This document shows positions 33,757 through 41,160 of a stretch of DNA of 64,000 nucleotides, piece by piece. The first letter of the stretch is position 1, and each line of letters opens with the position of its first letter. The position numbers were made by a program, and so were the translations under genes. Source of the DNA: Clostridiales bacterium (GTDB lineage: Bacteria; Bacillota; Clostridia; Lachnospirales; Lachnospiraceae); contig DUNO01000056.1 of NCBI GenBank assembly GCA_012839295.1, positions 1 through 64,000 on the forward strand. The letters are read 5' to 3'. The notes below the pieces were generated by a model. The model worked only from the letters and a program-made list of their open reading frames with translations, ran no database searches and was not told the origin of the DNA.

Positions 33757-34326
33757 TTATAGTTGAACAATAGAATACAGCTCATCTTTTTGATCTTGAT
33801 TGATACCAATATAGCGTAGTGTGACACTGGCTGAGCTATGATTAAAGGTATCCATAATAAGCCCTATGTTGTATTTAGATATTTTGTAAGTCCAATAACC
33901 CCATGTTTTCCTTAAACTGTGAGTGCCAAAGTTTTCAATGCCTATTACAGTTGCAGCTTCCTTCAGCACCCTGTAAATCTGGATTCTTCCTAAATAACCG
34001 CCTTTTTGACTTTGAAAAAGGTAGTCCTCTAAAGTAAGATTCTGAGTTTTAACATAATTATGAAGACACTTGCGCAAGGTTTCATTTAATTTAATTTTCT
34101 TTTCTTTTGATGTTTTCTTTTCATTTATGATGAGATACTCTTTAAATTGCAACTTTTCATTAAAAATATCATTCACCTTAATAGATATGATATCGCTGAT
34201 TCTCAAGCCTGTATTAATACCAAATTTAAAAATCAACGCATATTTAGGATCACTTCCATTCAAGTATTGATAAAGCTGTTTGATCTTGACTTTTTCTCTT
34301 ATCGGTTCAACAGTCATAATTATCAT
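33757..34326 (-). CDS. Small tyrosine recombinase (integrase/invertase type)
   Basis: 189 residues, the only clear gene on the minus strand. It is a catalytic domain with almost no N-terminal DNA-binding arm. The catalytic set is complete: Arg in 'GINTGLRISDIISI', His-x-x-Arg in 'FGTHSLRKTWGYW', His in 'TFNHSSASVTLRYIG' and Tyr in 'RYIGI'; a Lys in 'NEKKTSKEKKI' fits the beta-hairpin lysine. Size and layout resemble FimB/FimE-like DNA invertases and short clostridial integrases. AGGAGG precedes ATGs at 34326 and 34317. Perfect 20-bp inverted repeats flank the gene, which suggests it inverts or moves its own segment. Confidence 0.88.
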   Translation of the reverse strand: MIIMTVEPIREKVKIKQLYQYLNGSDPKYALIFKFGINTGLRISDIISIKVNDIFNEKLQFKEYLIINEKKTSKEKKIKLNETLRKCLHNYVKTQNLTLEDYLFQSQKGGYLGRIQIYRVLKEAATVIGIENFGTHSLRKTWGYWTYKISKYNIGLIMDTFNHSSASVTLRYIGINQDQKDELYSIVQL

Positions 34327-34455
34327 TGTCCTCCTAATGTATCTTTTTCATATTATATTATACAAAAAAGATAAATTAGTATACAAATAAAAATTGTGCA
34401 GATTTCAAAATTATTTAGCCTAAACCGTTTATATAAAAGGGTTTCTTTAATACAT

Positions 34456-34475
34456 AAAATGCAACAAAATTTCGA
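34456..34475. repeat. Inverted repeat right of tyrosine recombinase
   Basis: AAAATGCAACAAAATTTCGA, the exact reverse complement of 33625-33644. It sits 45 bases before the Spo0E-like start codon, so inversion would exchange the DNA just upstream of that gene. Confidence 0.8.
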
Positions 34476-34519
34476 AAATGTTGTATTATCAATTCGGTTA
34501 AGGGGTAAGATTCTTTATA

Positions 34520-34702
34520 ATGAACATTCGGGGACTAAAAAAACAAAGGTTAAAAAGAGACATTGAAGAAACAAGGGAAAAACTAAATGTGCTGGTGGAT
34601 CAAAATGCACTAGATATAACCGAGGAGGTTTTGGATACAAGCCAGAGATTGGATATACTTATAGTGAATTATTATTGCATCCTGGCAAAAGAGGATAAAT
34701 AA
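34520..34702 (+). CDS. Spo0E-family aspartyl-phosphate phosphatase
   Basis: 60 residues of two helices: 'LKRDIEETREKLNVLVDQNAL' and 'EEVLDTSQRLDILIVNYYCIL'. The SQxLDxLIxxYY signature of Spo0E-like phosphatases is present. These remove phosphate from Spo0A~P and so hold back sporulation. Length is right for the family. The ribosome site is weak (AGGGG at 14 bases). It lies between the candidate invertible segment and a c-di-GMP riboswitch. Confidence 0.8.
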   Translation: MNIRGLKKQRLKRDIEETREKLNVLVDQNALDITEEVLDTSQRLDILIVNYYCILAKEDK

Positions 34703-34712
34703 CAAATTGATA

Positions 34713-34790
34713 AAGGCAAACCCGTCGAAAGATGGAGACGCAAAGCCGCAAGTCTAAAGCAAGAAATTGCCATGATAGTTGGGCTGCCAA
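34713..34790 (+). promoter_or_regulatory. Cyclic-di-GMP-I (GEMM) riboswitch aptamer
   Basis: Contains the hallmark blocks GGCAAACC, CGAAAG, GGAGACGCAAAGCC, GTCTAAAG, then GCCATGATAGTTGGGCTGCC. These match the GEMM-I consensus: the P2 stem GGC...GCC around the GAAA tetraloop, and the tetraloop-receptor side with the A-T-G-A-T-A-G segment. A terminator lies 76 bases downstream and an HD-GYP phosphodiesterase gene after that. It should sense c-di-GMP and control the phosphodiesterase by termination; direction of the response cannot be read by eye. Confidence 0.9.
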
Positions 34791-34865
34791 TAGATAGGAA
34801 TATGGATTAAGGGATTAAAGTTCATATAGAAGGATTACTTGTAGCTTAAACCATATAACATCTTA

Positions 34866-34899
34866 AAGTAGGCAGCTTGTATACTGCTTACTTTTTTTA
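34866..34899 (+). terminator. Riboswitch-controlled terminator
   Basis: AAAGTAGGCAG...CTGCTTACTTTTTTT, 11-bp stem with one G-T pair and a U-tract, between the aptamer and the HD-GYP start at 35031. It is the probable expression platform. Confidence 0.8.
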
Positions 34900-35030
34900 T
34901 TTCGATCTTACACTTTGGAAAGAAACATTTTATCCTGGTGAGGAATTCAAATGATCATATTCCTATGTGCTGGGACTTTTTAAAAACGAACTATTGGGAA
35001 TTGAAATAAACATAGAAAGGAGTTAGTAAA

Positions 35031-35834
35031 GTGTCAGAATATTTTACAAAGAATGATATCTACGATAAAAATGGGACATTGCTACTAAGTAAAGGTCAAA
35101 AAATGACGGATGCGATTATTGCAAAGCTGAAAAGTCTTGGAAGCTATAAACCAGAAGAACTGATCAATTCTGATGACAAGCAAAGAGTTGTTCTTACTCC
35201 GATTTCCAAGGCATTTGGAGCAAGAATGAATATCCGTAACGATCGCATTCTAGAGCAACCTAATAAGGTATTAAGCACTATAATATTTGAGTCTAAAACT
35301 AAGCCTTGGTGGATCTATGTCAACGCATTGGCTAATTACGTGGACTGGCTATATACACATTCGATTGATGTTGCCATGATTTCGTTGATGATGGCTGTGG
35401 AACTGGGATACAGAGATGATGAACTTTTGAATATAGGATTGGGTGCTTTTCTGCATGATGTAGGCAAACTGTTGGTTCCAAAACCTATCATACAAAAACC
35501 TGGACCTTTAACCGAGATAGAAATGGTTTATATGCGGCAGCATTGCGAGTTGGGCATGAGTTCTCTCGAACCGTTTAATCTTCCAAAGGAATGTACGGAT
35601 ATCATTTTGCAACATCATGAGCGACTCGACGGAAGTGGATATCCAAAAGCACTAAAGGGAGATGAAATATGCCGCAATGCCAGAATTGTAATGATTGCCG
35701 ATGCTGTTGATGCAATCACATCCGGTCGGCCTTATAAGCAGCCACAGGAAATGGAAGTTGCAGTAAAGATACTAAGAAATGACGAAGAAAAATATCATCA
35801 AGAGTTAATTACTTTGTTGGAAAAAATACTGTAA
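35031..35834 (+). CDS. HD-GYP c-di-GMP phosphodiesterase
   Basis: 267 residues from a GTG with AAAGGAGTT. The N-terminal 95 residues form a small domain without a recognised sensor ('DIYDKNGTLLLSKGQKMTDAIIAKLKSLG' is common in HD-GYP proteins). The HD-GYP domain spans about 100-265: 'HSIDVAMIS', 'FLHDVGKLLVPKPI', and 'QHHERLDGSGYPKAL' with the GYP signature; 'MIADAVDAITSGRPY' follows. It is expected to break c-di-GMP to pGpG or GMP. It is preceded by a c-di-GMP-I riboswitch, so it probably takes part in feedback. The domain ends somewhat early compared with longer relatives. Confidence 0.93.
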   Translation: MSEYFTKNDIYDKNGTLLLSKGQKMTDAIIAKLKSLGSYKPEELINSDDKQRVVLTPISKAFGARMNIRNDRILEQPNKVLSTIIFESKTKPWWIYVNALANYVDWLYTHSIDVAMISLMMAVELGYRDDELLNIGLGAFLHDVGKLLVPKPIIQKPGPLTEIEMVYMRQHCELGMSSLEPFNLPKECTDIILQHHERLDGSGYPKALKGDEICRNARIVMIADAVDAITSGRPYKQPQEMEVAVKILRNDEEKYHQELITLLEKIL

Positions 35835-36059
35835 TAATGCTGACGGTGTTATTCGCTCGCCATGTCCAGTATAAAACAAACTCTATGATTGGATTTTGTA
35901 TAGCGGAACTGATATAAATAACAAATATTTAAAGTCGCATAAGCATGGCAGTATCTGGGGTCTCTTTACATACTGCAGCCTGCTCAGTGCTTCGAGAATT
36001 TTATTATAAGAAGCTATATTGAAAATAGCTCTGTTAGCTATATAGACAAGGAGTAGCCT

Positions 36060-36110
36060 ATGAAGCGACAAAAGATAAGACGCTTAATGACGTATATAAA
36101 AATAGAGTAA
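36060..36110 (+). CDS. Possible 16-residue peptide
   Basis: MKRQKIRRLMTYIKIE: an ATG six bases after AAGGAG, ending five bases before a strong terminator. It is basic and very short. The exact arrangement of ribosome site, frame and terminator is suggestive, but chance is possible. Confidence 0.25.
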   Translation: MKRQKIRRLMTYIKIE

Positions 36111-36114
36111 GCAG

Positions 36115-36167
36115 AAAGCAGATAGTCCTAACTCAACGAAAGTTGAAATGAGACTATCTGCTTTTTT
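36115..36167 (+). terminator. Strong rho-independent terminator
   Basis: AAAGCAGATAGTC...GACTATCTGCTTTTTT, 13-bp stem, with an inner CAACGAAAGTTG hairpin in the loop. Confidence 0.85.
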
Positions 36168-36574
36168 ATATTCGACAAGATTTTAAATAATATGACAAAT
36201 AGGATTTTAAACACAAATAGATAGGCGGTGACATTTAGTGTTGTCGGCAAGTTCAGATGATGAAATATGTTTTTTAGCATCAGTCTTAGAACTGAATAAA
36301 AATCATGTAAATTGCGGCATCGGCAGTATTCAGTGTCATCTGTACCAAGAGGGGAATACTGCTGTATCGGTGGTTGGAGATGACAGGATATGGATTCTAC
36401 CATATGTCCTATTAGGATGTTCCGCAGCCAATCAGCACGTATTCCTCCTAACGTACATACCATCCAAAGAAAGGCGAGAAGAAATAAACATCATCAACAA
36501 TTAAAAAGCAGATGCGGCACCAAAGATGATGACGGGCCTGTTAGCGGCGGATTTCTTAATAGAGCTATTTTACC
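36168..36574. other. Stretch without a supported gene
   Basis: Open frames here (for example 36238-36504 on +, starting at a TTG) have no ribosome site and no recognisable motif. With 35835-36059, nearly 900 bases between the HD-GYP and sigma-like genes hold only a tiny frame and terminators. It is probably a decayed junction between the AT-rich insert and the recombinase module. Confidence 0.45.
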
Positions 36575-36612
36575 AGCCGGGTTTACTAAAATTAGTAAGC
36601 TCGGCTTTTTTG
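36575..36612 (+). terminator. Rho-independent terminator
   Basis: AGCCGGGTTTACTA...TAGTAAGCTCGGCT stem then TTTTTT, about 90 bases before the sigma-like gene. Nothing supported as a gene precedes it closely. Confidence 0.75.
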
Positions 36613-36704
36613 CATTCTTATGTTACTCAATAGGGTGCCGATCTCCTCCGCTTGTTCTTCATTTTTCAGATTCCAAAAAAAATCTTGAAATGGAGGACAA
36701 GCTC

Positions 36705-37118
36705 ATGGAACAACATAATAAATACACGCTTGTAGTTAACAAAAATCGGGTTACGGTGACTAAGGAAGTCTATAAGGCTTATTACCGCTGCCGGGACAGG
36801 GAGAAGTACCTGGACAAGCTCGCGGAGGAAAACAACATCTCGCTTGAAGGCTGCGCTGAGAAAGGCATCTCCGTTGAATACATAATCTCTTCGGCAGAGG
36901 ACTCCATGGAGGATACGATCATATTAAAACACATGATCGCGAGGATGCTCCATTGCGTCAAAATGCTCAACGAGCCGGAAAGAACGCTCATTACTGAACT
37001 GTATCTGCGGGGCAAAAGCGAGCGCCAATTGTCCAAGGAAATCGGCGTTCCTCCCATGACCATACATGATCGCAAGAGTAGGATACTTAAGAAGCTAAAA
37101 AAAATGATGGAAAAGTAA
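36705..37118 (+). CDS. Sigma-70 region-4-like regulator of the element
   Basis: 137 residues from the ATG after TGGAGGACAAGCTC; the frame is open further upstream but through a terminator. The N-terminal 60 residues ('NKYTLVVNKNRVTVTKEVYKAYYRCRDREKYLDKLAEENN') match the start of the sigma-like proteins seen next to recombinases in clostridial ICEs. The C-terminal part 'NEPERTLITELYLRGKSERQLSKEIGVPPMTIHDRKSRILKKLKK' is an HTH of sigma region 4. It probably controls excision or transfer genes. Region 2 is not evident, so it may act as a DNA-binding activator rather than a full sigma factor. Confidence 0.75.
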   Translation: MEQHNKYTLVVNKNRVTVTKEVYKAYYRCRDREKYLDKLAEENNISLEGCAEKGISVEYIISSAEDSMEDTIILKHMIARMLHCVKMLNEPERTLITELYLRGKSERQLSKEIGVPPMTIHDRKSRILKKLKKMMEK

Positions 37119-37134
37119 AAATATTTCCGTGCAA

Positions 37135-37174
37135 CCCCTCACTTTTTTCCCTAAAGAAGTGAGGGGATTTTTTT
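37135..37174 (+). terminator. Strong rho-independent terminator
   Basis: CCCCTCACTT...AAGTGAGGGGATTTTTTT, 10-bp stem, directly after the sigma-like gene. Confidence 0.9.
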
Positions 37175-37588
37175 ATTCCCTTGTTGCTCTTTGAGAACAT
37201 CATATCCGGCAGCATAAATACATGAGCTGTCCAGCCGTGTGAAAAGCGGCAGCGACGTTGGCGGGCGCGCCAAGACTGCCTGCGGATGATTTTCATCCGT
37301 CGAACCGATGGCATCGAAGGTGACGAGCGGGAACGCCCGGTCATTAAACAGTCCGTGGTGGACTGTTTCGCAACGAAATGGACAGTGATAATGCTACTTC
37401 CGCCTAGCCACAGACTCAAGCAATGGGGGCGGCTCGCAGAGATCCTGGGAGAGGTTAAATTCCTATGGCGTTTGCTGACCACAAACCGTTTATGCTGCCG
37501 CCCTGAGAGCCGTAAGGCTTATTCGCTTCGGGAAGTTGTGTCGAATAGAAGCGGCAATTCGTAATGAAGAACAAGCAGATCATTTTTG
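37175..37588. other. Structured GC-rich spacer with coding remnants
   Basis: No gene with a ribosome site. Several short palindromes occur in a row: CGGATGATTTTCATCCG, CAGTCCGTGGTGGACTG and TTTCGCAACGAAA (37276-37380). From 37479 to 37589 a frame reads PQTVYAAALRAVRLIRFGKL... to ADHF and stop, which looks like the C terminus of a lost small protein. It could be a site for recombinase or regulator binding. Confidence 0.4.
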
Positions 37589-37646
37589 ATCTCAGAAACT
37601 ATGCGGCAGGATGGACTTTTACCGTCCTGCCGTATCCTTCTGAGAT
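37589..37646 (+). terminator. Long nested inverted repeat (terminator or operator)
   Basis: ATCTCAGAA...TTCTGAGAT encloses CGGCAGGA...TCCTGCCG. The whole stem-loop sits 30 bases before the resolvase-like gene start. The T-tract after it is poor. Confidence 0.55.
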
Positions 37647-37675
37647 TAAATTCAAAATATCAAGGAGGAAACGAT

Positions 37676-38383
37676 ATGGAAAAGGTTGCGTTGGCTGAAT
37701 TACTAAAGAAGGAGCTAATAATCGGATATGTGTATGGGCTTGACGGAGAATATCAGGAATTCTATTTTGAGAAATCCCCGTCCAGCATTGCAAGCTTTAT
37801 CATGCTGAAAAAAAAGCATGCTGACAAGATGGTTTTGACAGATACGCTGGATAGGCTGGTTCTGGACACCTTCGGCGAATTTATCAACCGCTGTCCGGAT
37901 CAGAGGCTTCTGCAGGAAATTTCGAGAGAGCTGGTACCCATGCAGCTGGGCGAAAAGGAGCCTGTAAATATACCGATTGTGAGCGTTGATGAGGCTCTTG
38001 AGTTTTTAAGCCATGGAAGTCAGAAGCGAGCATGGATTTACTGCCGGATCGACGCGCCGGAGGATATCCACGGAGCCCTGAAAGGCCAGAAAAAGGAGCT
38101 TATGGATTACTCCTTACAGATGGGATTTGTTGTTGTCGGCGAAGCAGAGGATATAGGAAGCGGGCTCGATTTTGAACGCGCCGGTCTTTCTGAGGTTATG
38201 AAGGCCGCCGGAGATGGTGAAATGGATGTATTGCTTGTAAAGAAGCTTGACCGCATGGGGCGGGATACAGCAAAATTGCAAGAGCTTCTCCGAGGCCTGG
38301 AACAGCTGGGCGTCGAGCTTTATTCACCGCTGGAGGGCCGAATCCGGCTGGATTATCAAAGCTCTCCCCTTTCTCTGAAGTGA
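37676..38383 (+). CDS. Resolvase-like protein lacking the catalytic serine
   Basis: 235 residues from the ATG after CAAGGAGGAAACGAT. Residues 1-115 are an unknown domain. Residues 118-235 align with the serine resolvase catalytic domain: 'RAWIYCRIDAPED' stands where active enzymes have 'YCRVSTD', so the catalytic Ser is replaced by Asp, while 'GEMDVLLVKKLDRMGRDTAKLQELLRGLEQLGVELY' keeps the fold and the 'LDRMGRD' motif. It should not cut DNA. It may regulate or help the three recombinases downstream, for example as a directionality or dimer partner (inference). Confidence 0.75.
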   Translation: MEKVALAELLKKELIIGYVYGLDGEYQEFYFEKSPSSIASFIMLKKKHADKMVLTDTLDRLVLDTFGEFINRCPDQRLLQEISRELVPMQLGEKEPVNIPIVSVDEALEFLSHGSQKRAWIYCRIDAPEDIHGALKGQKKELMDYSLQMGFVVVGEAEDIGSGLDFERAGLSEVMKAAGDGEMDVLLVKKLDRMGRDTAKLQELLRGLEQLGVELYSPLEGRIRLDYQSSPLSLK

Positions 38384-38399
38384 AGGGATGGTGAGCAAT

Positions 38400-38561
38400 A
38401 TGTCAAAAAATCAGGCAGCCAATGAAGTGAAGTATAAGGCAGCGTTAAAGCTGCTGGATATCTTGCTCCGAAACGGCCTTATCTCTCCTGCCGAGTACAA
38501 AAAAATCGATGAATTGAACCGTCAAACTTTCACACCGGAGCTTTCCAAGGTATATGCGTAA
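38400..38561 (+). CDS. Small SHOCT-like protein (53 aa)
   Basis: ATG with GGGATGGTGAG upstream. 'AANEVKYKAALKLLDILLRNGLISPAEYKKIDELNR' is the LxxLLxxGLISxxEYxxI pattern of SHOCT-type short helical hairpins. Such small proteins regularly sit before the tandem recombinases in clostridial elements, as far as I recall. Role unknown, likely in oligomerisation. Confidence 0.6.
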   Translation: MSKNQAANEVKYKAALKLLDILLRNGLISPAEYKKIDELNRQTFTPELSKVYA

Positions 38562-38580
38562 AAACACCTGGATATCTCAA

Positions 38581-38603
38581 AGCTTGTGTGGTATTGTGTG
38601 TTG
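38581..38603 (+). repeat. GTGTGGTA-TGTGTG motif, copy 2
   Basis: AGCTTGTGTGGTATTGTGTG plus TTG, 40 bases before the first large serine recombinase. It agrees with 16887-16909 at 21 of 23 bases. Its place beside a serine recombinase gene would also suit an attachment or regulatory site. Confidence 0.5.
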
Positions 38604-38642
38604 CTGATAGGAGGCCAAAAACGAGAGAAAGGAGACAAAACT

Positions 38643-40274
38643 ATGGCAAAAAAGATAACAAAAATTGATCCTGTCAAGCAGCAGGTCGTCCGGCAATTAC
38701 AGCCAAAAAAGCGGGTTTGCGCCTATTGTCGGGTAAGCACCGACTCCCGTGAGCAACAGAATTCCTTCACCGCACAGCTTGAGTATTATACCGCCTTGAT
38801 TGAAAATCAAGAGGACTGGCAGTTCGCCGGAATCTACGCTGATGAAGCAAGAAGCGGGACAAAACTTCAAAAAAGAGATGATTTTTTACGGATGCTGAAG
38901 GACTGCGAGGACGGCAAAATTGATATGATCATCACGAAATCCTTGACCCGCTTCGCCAGAAACACAGTAGACAGCATCGAGGCAATTCGCCGCTTAAAGG
39001 CACTTGGCGTAGCCGTATATTTTGAAAAGGAACATATCGACAGCCTATCAGAGAAAAGCGAGCTGATGCTGACTATTTTAAGCTCTCTTGCGCAGGGCGA
39101 ATCCGAAAGCATCTCCACCAACAGCAAATGGTCGATAATAAAACGCTTTCAGGACGGTAGCTTCATCCTCGGTACTCCCGCTTACGGCTATACCAAGGAT
39201 GAAAACGGCGAGCTTATAATTCAGGAGGAAGAAGCCGCAGTGGTCCGACGCATTTTCTGTGAATACTTAAACGGCAAGGGCACTTATGCAATTGCCAAGG
39301 ATTTATCGGAGCAAGGACTCCCTACCATACGCTCGGCTGAAAAATGGAACGACGGTGTGATAAAGGAAATACTGCTTAATCCCATTTACACTGGAAATCT
39401 GCTTCATCAGAAAACCATGACCACAGAGGTACTGCCCTTTAAACGACAGAGAAACAGGGGCCAGCTTCCTCAGTACCTGGTAGAGGACAACCATGAACCT
39501 ATTATCTCACATAAGCAGGCGGAGGCGGTAAAGGAAATCTTTGAATACCGCAGAATGCAGATGGGAATGGACGATTTGGAGAAATACCAAAGCCGATATG
39601 CCTTCAGCAGTAAAATCCTCTGCGGCGAATGCGGAGGTACGTTCCGAAGACAGAAAATCTACATCGGCAAGCCCTATGAGAAGGTCCAATGGTGCTGTCG
39701 CCAGCACATTTTGGACAACACCAGATGCAGTCAGAAGGCAATCCGGGAGGATGACATTCAATGGGCTTTCACCGTAATGTGGAACAAGCTCGTAAGTAAT
39801 TATGCCGAAATTCTCACCCCCCTGCTGGATACCCTTAAAAAGCTCCGTATGGATGAACAGCAGGAGCAGGAAATCGGGGAATGCAGCAACAAAATCATGG
39901 AGCTTACAGAACAGGGTCATATACTCAGCAGACTGGTATCAAAGGGATATATTGACCCTGCAGTATTTATTGAGCGGCAAAATGCCCTGACCATAGAGCT
40001 TGCCGCTGTGAAAAAGAAAAGGAGCCAGCTTCTGGACAATAACGGCTTTGATCAAGAGATCGCCGGATCAGAACAGCTGCTGGAGTTAATCGGAAACAAT
40101 CCTCACGTTATTGAAGAATACCGTGAGGATTTATTTTTACAGGCGATAGTTAAGGTTATCGTACAGAAAAACGGACAAATCACCTTCCGGCTCATCAACC
40201 GGCTGGAGCTGTCCGAACCCTGCAGGAAGGAGGCAATAGAGGATGATGCAAAGGCACATGCCCATCGGGTATAA
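38643..40274 (+). CDS. Large serine recombinase 1
   Basis: 543 residues from the ATG after AGAAAGGAGACAAAACT. Catalytic domain about 22-160 with Ser in 'VCAYCRVSTDSREQQNSF' and 'KSLTRFARNTVDSIEAIRRL'. The 'Recombinase' domain is about 180-300, a zinc ribbon 'ILCGECGGTFRR...WCCRQH' about 335-370, then a coiled-coil region. Such enzymes (TndX/TnpX relatives) integrate and excise ICEs. It overlaps the next gene by 32 bases. All key residues are present. Confidence 0.93.
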   Translation: MAKKITKIDPVKQQVVRQLQPKKRVCAYCRVSTDSREQQNSFTAQLEYYTALIENQEDWQFAGIYADEARSGTKLQKRDDFLRMLKDCEDGKIDMIITKSLTRFARNTVDSIEAIRRLKALGVAVYFEKEHIDSLSEKSELMLTILSSLAQGESESISTNSKWSIIKRFQDGSFILGTPAYGYTKDENGELIIQEEEAAVVRRIFCEYLNGKGTYAIAKDLSEQGLPTIRSAEKWNDGVIKEILLNPIYTGNLLHQKTMTTEVLPFKRQRNRGQLPQYLVEDNHEPIISHKQAEAVKEIFEYRRMQMGMDDLEKYQSRYAFSSKILCGECGGTFRRQKIYIGKPYEKVQWCCRQHILDNTRCSQKAIREDDIQWAFTVMWNKLVSNYAEILTPLLDTLKKLRMDEQQEQEIGECSNKIMELTEQGHILSRLVSKGYIDPAVFIERQNALTIELAAVKKKRSQLLDNNGFDQEIAGSEQLLELIGNNPHVIEEYREDLFLQAIVKVIVQKNGQITFRLINRLELSEPCRKEAIEDDAKAHAHRV

Positions 40275-41142
40275 GCTGGCAGACGGCAAAATATATCTGG
40301 ATGAACCAAAGGCGGCTGTTGTAAAAAAGATATTTGCAGACTATCTGTCCGGTACTTCCACCTCTGCCCTTGCAAAACAGCTGACTGAAATGGGCTTTTC
40401 TAACGCCAACAGCAAAGCTTCCTGGAACCACGGCTCTATCGGCAAGATATTGGAGAATGTCAAATACCTTGGGGATGAATTCTATCCGCAGATGATTAAC
40501 ACCGAGCTTTTTGAGCAGGTGCAGAAACGCCGCAAGGAACGCTGTGATCAGCTGGGGCGAAGCATCCAGCCAAACAGTGCAAACCGCCAGTATCCATTCA
40601 CCGGAAAGCTCCTGTGCGGAGAATGCGGAGAGGTTTACCGCAAATACATTGAGCACTGCGGCAAAGTATCGGAGAAATCTTTCTGGAAATGCAAGAAGTA
40701 CATTTACAAGAACCGCGTTTGCTGCCGGTGCGGTTTCCTCACGGATGAACAGATTGAAAAAGCCTTCATCGAGACAGTCAATAGGATTCTGGCACGGATA
40801 CAAATTCTCGACCGGAAGCCAAAGAAAGAGCCAATTCCCAATAACCCCGAATTTAATAGATTGGATCAGCGCATTAAGGAGCTGGAAGCAGAAGGGCGGT
40901 ATTCGTCCAATGAACTTCCGGCTCTTATTTTTAAGCGAGCACAAGCTTTTTATAAAACGGCAAAAATCGATGACGCTGAATATAACACCGAAAAGATGAA
41001 GCAGGCGTTTTCAGACAGACAGCTTCTAACGAAATTTGATGAGAAACTGTTTCTTACAGTGATAAAGCAAATCACGGTATACGCTGACCATCGGCTGGTG
41101 TTTGAATTTATAAACGGATTAACCATAGAAGCCGGATACTAA
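40243..41142 (+). CDS. Serine recombinase 2, catalytic domain absent
   Basis: 299 residues. It starts directly in the 'Recombinase' domain ('MPIGYKLADGKIYLDEPKAAVVKKIFADYLSG') and continues with the zinc ribbon 'LLCGECGEVYRKY...CCRCGF' and C-terminal helices. The N-terminal resolvase domain with Ser is missing. The start has its own AAGGAGG at 9 bases, so this is a maintained short protein rather than a broken one. Catalysis-free copies in the middle of recombinase triplets recur in clostridial elements. It could bind att sites or steer direction (inference). Confidence 0.88.
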   Translation: MMQRHMPIGYKLADGKIYLDEPKAAVVKKIFADYLSGTSTSALAKQLTEMGFSNANSKASWNHGSIGKILENVKYLGDEFYPQMINTELFEQVQKRRKERCDQLGRSIQPNSANRQYPFTGKLLCGECGEVYRKYIEHCGKVSEKSFWKCKKYIYKNRVCCRCGFLTDEQIEKAFIETVNRILARIQILDRKPKKEPIPNNPEFNRLDQRIKELEAEGRYSSNELPALIFKRAQAFYKTAKIDDAEYNTEKMKQAFSDRQLLTKFDEKLFLTVIKQITVYADHRLVFEFINGLTIEAGY

Positions 41143-41160
41143 ACCAAGGAAGGAGAAACC

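Noticed and set aside
36128-36463. 111-residue minus-strand frame
   Set aside because: It crosses a strong terminator stem, has no usable ribosome site and shows no recognisable motif.
36238-36504. 88-residue plus-strand frame starting at TTG
   Set aside because: No ribosome site and no domain signature; the region between two terminators looks decayed.
37286-37564. 92-residue plus-strand frame
   Set aside because: No ribosome site; it passes over several palindromes, and another frame holds the better (but start-less) protein-like remnant.
16887-38603. The GTGTGGTA motif pair as att sites bounding a 21.7-kb element
   Set aside because: Such boundaries would split the type IV secretion operon and exclude the recombinases; a regulatory role is simpler.
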